From positions 1-7,606 of the forward strand of contig JALHTP010000063.1 in the NCBI GenBank assembly GCA_022865725.1: 7,606 nucleotides of DNA, in the 5' to 3' direction. The notes beneath the pieces are model-generated. The model did no database searches, was not told the DNA's origin, and saw nothing but the letters and a program-made list of their open reading frames with translations. Source of the stretch: Methyloceanibacter sp. Lineage in GTDB: Bacteria; Pseudomonadota; Alphaproteobacteria; Rhizobiales; Methyloligellaceae. Below, in pieces: positions 1 through 5,822 of the stretch; the stretch's first letter is position 1, and each line of letters opens with the position of its first letter. The position numbers and the translations under genes are program-made.

Positions 1-542
1 AGGCAAAGGCGGTCATCGATGCCGACGAGACCACCCCGATCCTGATCTTCGACGATGCGACGTCCGAGCTTGTCGAAGTGGATTTTCGCGGCCTGCCTGC
101 GGACGTGCTGAGGCGCCTCGGCGCGGCGCCAAGCCGGCCGGACCATGCTGGCGGACAGGCGGACGACGCTCGTCGCGGCCCGGGGCGCCCGAAGCTCGGC
201 GTGGTGGCGCGCGAGGTGACCTTGCTGCCGCGCCATTGGGATTGGCTCAGCCGGCAACCGGGTGGTGCTTCGGTTGCGCTGCGGAAGCTGGTCGAGGAGG
301 CAAGACGCGGCAATGACGGCAAGGACCGCCTTCGCCAGTCGCAAGAGGCGGCTTACCGATTCATGTCGGCGATGGCGGGGAATGAAGCGGGGTTCGAGGA
401 AGCCGCGCGGGCGCTGTTTGCCGGCAACGAGAAGCGTTTCCACCAATTGATCGAAGCTTGGCCTCCGGACATTGGCGATCACGCAAAATTCTTGGCCGCA
501 CCCGCTCTCGAGGTCACGGAGCTCGCTGTCCCCAGGCGATGA
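1..542 (+). CDS. DUF2239 family protein, 5'-truncated by the window edge
   Basis: The reading frame is open from base 3 to a TGA at 540-542, so at least 179 residues are visible and the true start lies upstream of the window. A GTG at 78 is in frame, but the codons before it continue a plausible protein (AKAVIDADETTPILIFDD), so it is not the likely start. The visible pattern matches my recollection of DUF2239: an N-terminal 'ILIFDD' strand, then a low-complexity Ala/Gly/Asp/Arg stretch, then 'GRPKLGVVAREVTLLPRHW' followed by 'WLSRQPGGASVALRKLVEEARR'. The second part resembles a short DNA-binding-like or regulatory helix pair, but the family has no established function that I know of. There is no signal peptide or membrane segment in the visible part. 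It is convergent with cysQ, and the last 29 bp overlap the cysQ 3' end. The family call is fairly secure; the function is unknown. Confidence 0.82.
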   Translation, partial: AKAVIDADETTPILIFDDATSELVEVDFRGLPADVLRRLGAAPSRPDHAGGQADDARRGPGRPKLGVVAREVTLLPRHWDWLSRQPGGASVALRKLVEEARRGNDGKDRLRQSQEAAYRFMSAMAGNEAGFEEAARALFAGNEKRFHQLIEAWPPDIGDHAKFLAAPALEVTELAVPRR

Positions 543-1365
543 AGCTTGGATTGCGCAAGCCTGCTTCGGTCTTGCCATAGCGAAGCGTCTCGCCATTTTC
601 GTCGACCACAACGCCGCCCGCGGCCTCCAGCACGGCCTGCCCCGCGGCCGTGTCCCACTCCATGGTGGGCGCAAAGCGCGGATAAACGTCGGCCTCACCC
701 ATGGCGAGGGTCACGAATTTGACGGAGGAGCCGACGCCCGACCGCTCGGTGATTTTCAGCTTCGCCAGGAAGGCTTCGGTCACAGGATCGAGATGGGAGA
801 GGCTGACAAGGGCAGTCAGGCCCTCTTTATTTGCGGCGCGGGCGCGCAGCGTGCTGCGGTGGAGCTGACTGAGATCGGCGCCTGAGGCGTTGGCGGGAAG
901 CTCGGCCGCGACCGCCTCGCCCTTGGCAGTCGTCACCGCAAGGAGCGCGCGGGCCGGCGCATAGACGAGCCCGAAGCTCGGGCGCCCATCCTCGATCAGC
1001 GCGATATTGACGGTGAAGTCGCTCCGCTTCTGGATGAACTCCTTGGTGCCGTCCAGCGGATCGACGAGAAAGAAACGGGGCGGAACAGCGCCAATCGTCC
1101 CGCACGACTCCTCAGATACCACCCGAATGTCGGGCGCGAACCGTGCCAACGCCTCAAGGATGATCGCCTCGGAGTCGTGGTCGGCGCGCGTCACGGGGCT
1201 CTGGTCGCTCTTGAGGCTGACCTCGGCGCCCTCATGGAAATGCGCCATGATCGCGGCGCCGGCTCGTGCGGCGGCGTCGGTGAGGAGCGAAGCGGCCCGG
1301 GCGAAGTCGAAGCTGCCGGAGCCGGCATGGCTTGCCGGCGCTGTTGTCTGTCGTGGTGCTGACAA
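514..1365 (-). CDS. cysQ: 3'(2'),5'-bisphosphate nucleotidase CysQ (inositol monophosphatase superfamily)
   Basis: This 283-residue protein carries the metal-dependent phosphatase signatures of the inositol monophosphatase superfamily. 'SPVTRAD' ends at residue 62. The metal ligands are Glu85 in 'VVSEES', Asp102 and Asp105 in 'VDPLDGTKEF', and Asp238 in 'MEWDTAAGQAVLEAAGG'. The LDGTKEF form, rather than the LDGTxNF of inositol monophosphatases, points to CysQ, which hydrolyses 3'-phosphoadenosine 5'-phosphate (PAP) to AMP during sulfate assimilation. The C-terminal 'GLRNPSFIAWG' is also typical. The start is TTG at 1365-1363: the frame meets a TAA a short way upstream with no ATG or GTG between, and an AGAGAG stretch sits at SD distance. 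The first ~18 residues are a non-conserved, probably disordered tail. The gene is transcribed away from chpT. The enzyme is probably cytoplasmic, since no signal peptide is seen. A related phosphatase specificity cannot be ruled out. Confidence 0.93.
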   Translation of the reverse strand: MSAPRQTTAPASHAGSGSFDFARAASLLTDAAARAGAAIMAHFHEGAEVSLKSDQSPVTRADHDSEAIILEALARFAPDIRVVSEESCGTIGAVPPRFFLVDPLDGTKEFIQKRSDFTVNIALIEDGRPSFGLVYAPARALLAVTTAKGEAVAAELPANASGADLSQLHRSTLRARAANKEGLTALVSLSHLDPVTEAFLAKLKITERSGVGSSVKFVTLAMGEADVYPRFAPTMEWDTAAGQAVLEAAGGVVVDENGETLRYGKTEAGLRNPSFIAWGQRAP

Positions 1366-1381
1366 GGCAGAATGCTCTCTT

Positions 1382-1401
1382 GCGAAATTGATTCGTTTCG
1401 C
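1382..1401. repeat. Inverted repeat GCGAAA-N8-TTTCGC upstream of cysQ
   Basis: Perfect 6-bp arms, GCGAAA (1382-1387) and TTTCGC (1396-1401), flank an 8-bp spacer, TTGATTCG. The element ends 17 bp upstream of the cysQ TTG start and lies about 107 bp upstream of chpT. The centre-to-centre arm distance of 14 bp is larger than one helical turn, so it could be an operator or a weak hairpin in the cysQ leader. A chance occurrence is possible. Confidence 0.4.
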
Positions 1402-1495
1402 GCCCTCGATGCGGCTTTAGGGAGCAGAGGCGCGACCCCCATGTAACAGAAATTCGGGTACGGGCCACGTCATCTCCGCAGGTCGAGCGGAAGCG

Positions 1496-1502
1496 AAGGA
1501 GG
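1496..1502 (+). promoter_or_regulatory. Shine-Dalgarno of chpT
   Basis: AAGGAGG, a complete match to the anti-Shine-Dalgarno complement, is followed by another AGG and lies 5 bases before the chpT ATG. It fixes the ATG at 1508 as the start and suggests efficient translation. It is the strongest ribosome binding site in the window. Confidence 0.8.
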
Positions 1503-1507
1503 AGGCC

Positions 1508-2146
1508 ATGACCGAGCCGACGGCACTCGGCGATCTCGAGCTTGCGGCACTCGTATCGAGCCGCATCTGTCACGACGTGATCAATCCCGTCTCGGCCATC
1601 GCCAACGGGCTGGAGATGCTCGCCGAGGAGCCCGATCAGGCCATGCGCGACGCCGCCATGGACCTCATCCGCAAAAGCACGGCGCAAGCCTCGGCCAAGC
1701 TCCAATTCGCGCGGCTTGCCTTCGGCGCGGCGGGATCGGCGGGTGCGGAGATTGACCTCCGCGACGCCGAGAAGGTCGCCCGCGAATTCGTCGGCGTGAC
1801 CGGCAAGCATCAGGTCGCTTGGCAGGGACCGGCCGTGACGCTGCCCAAGAACAAGGTCAAGCTCTTGCTCAACCTGGTGGCGCTCGGGGTGGTTGCGCTG
1901 CCGCGCGGGGGAACGGTCAATGTCGAGATTGCCGGCACGCCGCCCGCGGTCAGCTTGGTCGTCCGCGCCAAGGGCGATTCGGCACGGCTTACCGACCAGG
2001 TGAGGGGCCTGCTCGCGGGGACGCACGGCGTGGAGGTCGATGCTCATTCGATCCAGCCTTATTACGCGAGGCGCGTAGCGGCGGCGGCCGATATGAGGGT
2101 TACGGCCGAGGCCAGCGAGGGGCAGGTCGAGTTCAAGGCGGTCTGA
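1508..2146 (+). CDS. chpT: Histidine phosphotransferase ChpT
   Basis: The 212-residue product has the ChpT layout. An N-terminal DHp-like helix carries the phosphoacceptor His22 in 'SSRICHDVINPVSAIANGLEML', with the HDxxxP arrangement. A degenerate histidine-kinase-like ATPase fold follows, lacking usable N, G1 and G2 nucleotide boxes. The C-terminal 'HSIQPYYARRVAAAADM' resembles the family's conserved ending. In Alphaproteobacteria, ChpT shuttles phosphate from the hybrid kinase CckA to the response regulators CtrA and CpdR, controlling cell cycle, flagellar and chemotaxis genes. The protein is probably a cytoplasmic dimer; no signal peptide or membrane helix is seen. It starts at an ATG behind a near-perfect SD. 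cheA follows in the same direction after 133 bp, so co-transcription is possible but not shown. The gene appears full length and intact. Confidence 0.92.
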   Translation: MTEPTALGDLELAALVSSRICHDVINPVSAIANGLEMLAEEPDQAMRDAAMDLIRKSTAQASAKLQFARLAFGAAGSAGAEIDLRDAEKVAREFVGVTGKHQVAWQGPAVTLPKNKVKLLLNLVALGVVALPRGGTVNVEIAGTPPAVSLVVRAKGDSARLTDQVRGLLAGTHGVEVDAHSIQPYYARRVAAAADMRVTAEASEGQVEFKAV

Positions 2147-2279
2147 TCCTCAGAAACCGCCCCTTTCGAGCGAAATCCTCGCCGTGGTCAACGAAGCGTA
2201 AACCAGAGGTCACCCACAATCCCGCCAAAGGCACGGGGCTGCGGCGCGGGCCTTGCGGACGCTCGCCTCAAGGTGAACG
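2147..2279 (+). promoter_or_regulatory. chpT-cheA intergenic region, probable leader of the che operon
   Basis: This 133-bp non-coding gap is long for an internal operon junction and could hold the promoter of the che genes. It contains a short dyad TTTCGAGCGAAA (2164-2175) and a CtrA-box-like element (2186-2204). An AAGGTG stretch at 2270-2275 acts as the cheA Shine-Dalgarno, four bases before the ATG. There is no GC-rich hairpin followed by a T-run, so I see no intrinsic terminator for chpT and read-through remains possible. The promoter itself is not identified. Confidence 0.45.
2186..2204. promoter_or_regulatory. Degenerate CtrA-box-like element
   Basis: The sequence GGTCAACGAAGCGTAAACC contains TCAA-N7-TAAA with N7 = CGAAGCG. 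The full CtrA site is TTAA-N7-TTAA, so six of eight core bases match and the spacing is exact. A symmetric GGTTAACG...CGTTAACC site would differ from it by only one base per arm. It lies 76-94 bp upstream of the cheA ATG. Binding by CtrA is an inference; the element could be a decayed or low-affinity site, or chance. Confidence 0.4.
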
Positions 2280-4916
2280 ATGGACGAGCTTTTATCTGAA
2301 TTCCTGACCGAAACCAGCGAGGGCCTCGACCAGCTCGACGTGGGGCTGGTGCGCTTCGAGCAGGAGCCCAACAACGCCGAGATGCTCAACACCATCTTCC
2401 GGCTGGTCCACACCGTCAAAGGGACCTGCGGTTTTCTCGGCCTGGTGCGGCTGGCCAAGCTCGCGCATGCGGCCGAGACGCTCATGGGCCAATATCGCGA
2501 CGGCGCGCCGGTCACGGTTGACGGCGTCAGCGTCATTCTCGCCAGCATCGACCGGATCAAGGAGATCTTGGCCGGGCTCGAGCGCGACGGCGCCGAGCCG
2601 CTCGGCTCCGACGTCGATCTGATCGGCAGGCTGCAGATGCTGGCGCTGGGTGACCCAAGCCACGCGGCGACCATCGCCTATGGGGGGTTCAGCACCGGCT
2701 CTGACGCTGTTGAGGGCGCGCATAGCGGCCCTTCGCCCGTCCACGCCACGCTCGATGAGCTTGAGCGCGCCTGGCGCGCGGCGCCCGGGCCCGATCCGGT
2801 GGACCAACCGAGGGCACTTGCGAGCACTGTCGCCGGCGCGATCGAGGCCAATGCGCGCGAGACCCAAGCCCGCACGCAAACCGTCAGGGTCAGCGTCGAC
2901 ACGCTCGAGCATCTGATGACCACGGTGAGCGAGCTTGTGGTCACCCGCAATCAGCTGCTCGATCTCGTGCGCCGCACCGGCGAGAGCGAGTTCAAGTCTC
3001 CCCTGCAGCGGCTCTCCACCGTCACCGCCGAGCTGCAGGAGGGCATCATGAAGGCCCGCATGCAGCCGATCGCCAATGCCTGGCAGAAGCTGCCGCGGCT
3101 GGTGCGTGAGCTTTCGCTCGAGCTCGACAAGAAGGTCGAGCTCGACATGACCGGAGGCGAGACCGGGCTCGACCGGCAGGTGCTCGAGATGATCAAGGAC
3201 CCGCTCACCCATATGATCCGTAATTCCGCCGACCATGGGCTCGAGACACCGGCTGAGCGGATCAAGAGCGGCAAGCCGGAGACCGGGCGGATCAGGCTCG
3301 GCGCCTATCAGCAAGGCGGCTATATCGTCATCGAGGTGGCCGACGATGGGCGCGGGCTCGACGCGCAGAGGATCCGCGCCAAGGCCATCGAGAATGGCCT
3401 GGCAACGGCTGCCGAGCTCGACCGCCTGAGCGACCTGGAGATCTACAAGTTCATCTTCAAGCCCGGCTTCTCCACCGCGCTGACCGTCAGCGGCGTGTCG
3501 GGCCGCGGCGTCGGCATGGACGTCGTGCGCACCAATATCGAGCTGATCGGAGGCACCGTCGAGCTCAAGTCGAGCTCGCCCGCGGGCACCATTTTCACCA
3601 TCAAGATTCCCCTGACGCTGGCGATCATGGCGGCGCTGATCGTCGAGGCCTCGGGCCACCGTTTCGCCATTCCGCAATACAGCGTCACCGAGCTGGTCCG
3701 CACCGGCAAGGCCTCGGGGCACGATGTCGAGCTGATCAACGAAACGGCGGTGCTGCGCCTGCGCGACAAGCTGCTGCCGCTGCTCGATCTGGGCCAGCTG
3801 CTCGATCTTGAAAGCAGCCGCACGACGCTGGAGTGGGTCGCCAGCAACATTCTCACGGTCGTGGTCATCCAGGTCGGCGCGCGGCTCTTCGGCGTGCTCG
3901 TGGATAGCGTGTTCCGCACCGAGGAAATCGTGGTGAAGCCGATGTCGAGCCTGCTGCGCGATGTGGGCATGTTCTCGGGCAACACGATTCTCGGCGACGG
4001 CAGCGTCATTATGATTATCGATCCGAACGCGCTCGGCTCGGTGGTCGGCTCGGTCGAGGGCCACGGAGATGCAGCGAGCGCCCTGCCGGCCGCGGAAGCG
4101 GCGGTGGAAGACAAGACGGCGCTGCTTCTGTTCCGCGCCGGCTCAACCGCCATGAAGGCGGTGCCGCTTTCGCTCATTACCCGGCTCGAGGAGATCGAGA
4201 TCGACACCATCGAGCGCTGCAATGGCGAGGATGTCGTGCAGTATCGGGGCGCGTTGATGCCGCTCGTCTATATGCACGAGGGGGCCGCGAAACGCGCCGA
4301 CGGCGTGCAGCTGGTGCTGGTTTTCACCGAAGGCGGACGCCCCGTCGGCCTCGCCATCGACGAGATCGTGGACATTGTCGAGGAGCGGCTCGACATCGAG
4401 CTGAAGACCGATGCGCCGGGCGTGATCGGCGCCGCCATCGTCAAAGGCAAGGCGGCCGAGATCATCGATGTTTCCCACTATCTCGGACGGGGCCTCGGCC
4501 ACCGGATCGAATCCAAGCAAACAGCAGCTAGCCGGGAGGTCAGGCTGTTGCTCGTCGATGACAGCCAGTTCTTCCGCAACATGCTGGCGCCGCTGCTCAA
4601 GGCGAGCGGCTACGACGTCACGCTCGCCGCCTCGGGCGACGAGGTGCTCGCCCTCAAGGACGGCGGCGCCAGCTTCGACCTCATCGTTTCCGATCTCGAC
4701 ATGCCGGGCATGGACGGCATCGCGCTCGCCGAGCGCATCAAGGCCGACCCGAGATGGGAAGGGATTCCGCTGATCGCGCTGTCCTCCCATTCAAGCCCGC
4801 GCCTCATCGAGGAAAGCCGGGCTGCCGGGTTCGTGAGCTATGTCGGCAAGTTCGACCGGCAGATGCTGATGGGAACGCTTCAAGACTGTTGCAGGCATTG
4901 GGGAGCAGCGGCATGA
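2280..4916 (+). CDS. cheA: Hybrid chemotaxis histidine kinase CheA with two CheW-like domains and a C-terminal receiver
   Basis: The 878-residue protein autophosphorylates and feeds phosphate to CheY and CheB within receptor arrays. Domains in order: Hpt (about 1-105) with phosphoacceptor His44 in 'VHTVKGTCGFLG'; a low-complexity linker (about 120-198) where a P2 domain would sit but none is recognisable; P3 dimerisation (about 199-275); and HATPase. The HATPase has an N box with Asn315 in 'HMIRNSADHGLE', Asp355 in 'DDGRGLD', an F box around 391 and 'GRGVGMD' at 408-414. Then come the P5 CheW-like domain (about 445-590), a second, divergent CheW-like domain (about 612-738) with 'VGLAIDEIVDIVEE', and a receiver (about 754-870). 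The receiver has Asp760/Asp761, phosphoacceptor Asp805, Ser835 and Lys857, so it looks functional. Canonical CheA is about 650 residues; the extra length is the second CheW and the receiver. CheA-receiver fusions are known elsewhere, for example CheAY proteins. The gene overlaps cheW by 4 bp. Confidence 0.95.
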   Translation: MDELLSEFLTETSEGLDQLDVGLVRFEQEPNNAEMLNTIFRLVHTVKGTCGFLGLVRLAKLAHAAETLMGQYRDGAPVTVDGVSVILASIDRIKEILAGLERDGAEPLGSDVDLIGRLQMLALGDPSHAATIAYGGFSTGSDAVEGAHSGPSPVHATLDELERAWRAAPGPDPVDQPRALASTVAGAIEANARETQARTQTVRVSVDTLEHLMTTVSELVVTRNQLLDLVRRTGESEFKSPLQRLSTVTAELQEGIMKARMQPIANAWQKLPRLVRELSLELDKKVELDMTGGETGLDRQVLEMIKDPLTHMIRNSADHGLETPAERIKSGKPETGRIRLGAYQQGGYIVIEVADDGRGLDAQRIRAKAIENGLATAAELDRLSDLEIYKFIFKPGFSTALTVSGVSGRGVGMDVVRTNIELIGGTVELKSSSPAGTIFTIKIPLTLAIMAALIVEASGHRFAIPQYSVTELVRTGKASGHDVELINETAVLRLRDKLLPLLDLGQLLDLESSRTTLEWVASNILTVVVIQVGARLFGVLVDSVFRTEEIVVKPMSSLLRDVGMFSGNTILGDGSVIMIIDPNALGSVVGSVEGHGDAASALPAAEAAVEDKTALLLFRAGSTAMKAVPLSLITRLEEIEIDTIERCNGEDVVQYRGALMPLVYMHEGAAKRADGVQLVLVFTEGGRPVGLAIDEIVDIVEERLDIELKTDAPGVIGAAIVKGKAAEIIDVSHYLGRGLGHRIESKQTAASREVRLLLVDDSQFFRNMLAPLLKASGYDVTLAASGDEVLALKDGGASFDLIVSDLDMPGMDGIALAERIKADPRWEGIPLIALSSHSSPRLIEESRAAGFVSYVGKFDRQMLMGTLQDCCRHWGAAA

Positions 4917-5383
4917 GGGTCGAGGGTAACGATCTCGATCAGGCGACCGAGGGCTTCGTCACGGTGGTGACCGGCGGCCAGCTGTTCGGCTTGAGGCTCG
5001 AGCGGGTGCGGGACGTGTTCGTGCCGCGAGGCTTGTCGCAGGTGCCGCTGGCCCCGCCCGAGGTGGCAGGTCTGCTCAATTTGCGCGGCCGCATCGTCAC
5101 CGCCATCGATCTTCGCCGCCGCCTCGGCCTGCCGCCGCGTGAGGACGGGGGCGCGCCGGTCGCGGTCGGCATCGAGGAGCGCGGCGAGCTTTATGGGCTT
5201 ATCGTCGACCGGGTGGGCGATGTGCTCAGACTCAAGCGCTCGAGCTATGAGCCAAATCCAGTCAATCTCGATCAGCGCTGGGCGAAGGTCTGCGCCGGCG
5301 TGCACCGGCTCGATCATGGTCTCATGGTCGTGCTCGATGTCGACAAGGTGCTCGATCTCAGTGATCTCGGCGTCGCTGCCTAA
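4913..5383 (+). CDS. cheW: Chemotaxis coupling protein CheW
   Basis: This 156-residue protein is a single CheW domain, the adaptor that docks CheA onto methyl-accepting receptors. Diagnostic segments are 'GGQLFGLRLERVRDVF' (21-36), 'GLLNLRGRIVTAIDLRRRLGL' split over 53-73, and 'YGLIVDRVGDVL' (94-105). The C-terminal 'VVLDVDKVLDL' completes the fold. The frame is open upstream to an ATG at 4754, but that extension lies inside the cheA receiver and has no CheW character. The start chosen is the ATG at 4913, which overlaps the cheA stop as ATGA and has a GGGGAG ribosome site just upstream (4900-4905). The overlap implies translational coupling, keeping kinase and coupler in fixed ratio. The first 12 residues are a short acidic leader. 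The length is typical for the family. Confidence 0.95.
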   Translation: MRVEGNDLDQATEGFVTVVTGGQLFGLRLERVRDVFVPRGLSQVPLAPPEVAGLLNLRGRIVTAIDLRRRLGLPPREDGGAPVAVGIEERGELYGLIVDRVGDVLRLKRSSYEPNPVNLDQRWAKVCAGVHRLDHGLMVVLDVDKVLDLSDLGVAA

Positions 5384-5386
5384 TTG

Positions 5387-5402
5387 CCGTCGCGCAAGAC
5401 GG
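5387..5402 (+). other. Small intercistronic hairpin between cheW and cheY
   Basis: CCGTC (5387-5391) pairs perfectly with GACGG (5398-5402) around the loop GCGCAA, starting 3 bases after the cheW stop and ending 5 bases before the GGAGG of cheY. No T-run follows, so it is not an intrinsic terminator. It could affect mRNA decay or access to the cheY ribosome site, but a 5-bp stem in GC-rich DNA is weak evidence. Confidence 0.3.
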
Positions 5403-5421
5403 AAAGCGGAGGAAAGAACGC

Positions 5422-5787
<366 letters not shown>

Positions 5788-5810
5788 AGCCTGACATGAC
5801 AATGCTCAGT

Positions 5811-5817
5811 GAGGGGG
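5811..5817 (+). promoter_or_regulatory. Shine-Dalgarno deciding the cheB start
   Basis: GAGGGGG lies 5 bases before the in-frame ATG at 5823. The earlier in-frame ATGs at 5796 and 5802 have no comparable purine-rich site upstream, which favours 5823 as the initiation codon. Confidence 0.6.
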
Positions 5818-5822
5818 CGAGC

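Larger units (their letters stand above)
1366..1507. promoter_or_regulatory. Divergent intergenic region between cysQ and chpT
   Basis: This 142-bp gap separates the start codons of two divergent genes, so it must hold the 5' signals for both unless chpT or cysQ transcription begins inside a neighbour. I looked for sigma70-like -35/-10 pairs on both strands and found none with convincing boxes at 16-18 bp spacing, so no core promoter is called. The region does contain a perfect 6-bp inverted repeat (1382-1401), a GANTC site (1390-1394) and the chpT ribosome binding site. The regulatory role is inferred from the divergent layout. Confidence 0.5.

Noticed and set aside
1191..1442. Alternative - strand start for cysQ at ATG 1442
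   Set aside because: That ATG is in a different frame from the phosphatase; the cysQ frame has an upstream stop and only the TTG at 1365 as a start codon.
1819..2307. Overlapping + strand open frame across the end of chpT and into cheA
   Set aside because: It has a Gly/Arg-rich composition typical of a shifted frame, no motif, and conflicts with chpT and cheA.
2292..4064. A 590-residue open frame on the - strand opposite cheA
   Set aside because: It is rich in His, Arg, Asp and Gln with no domain pattern, as expected from the reverse frame of GC-rich coding DNA. cheA on the + strand has complete, motif-bearing domains.
4754..4912. N-terminal extension of cheW from an upstream in-frame ATG
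   Set aside because: The extension overlaps the conserved end of the CheA receiver and does not resemble CheW. The ATGA start at 4913 has a ribosome site and gives the usual CheW length.
5387..5402. Intrinsic terminator after cheW
   Set aside because: The hairpin has only a 5-bp stem and no T-run after it, and cheY and cheB clearly continue the operon.
5796..5822. Longer cheB start at 5796 or 5802
   Set aside because: The nine extra residues are not conserved-looking and lack a good Shine-Dalgarno, whereas 5823 has GAGGGGG at suitable spacing. The alternative is not fully excluded.
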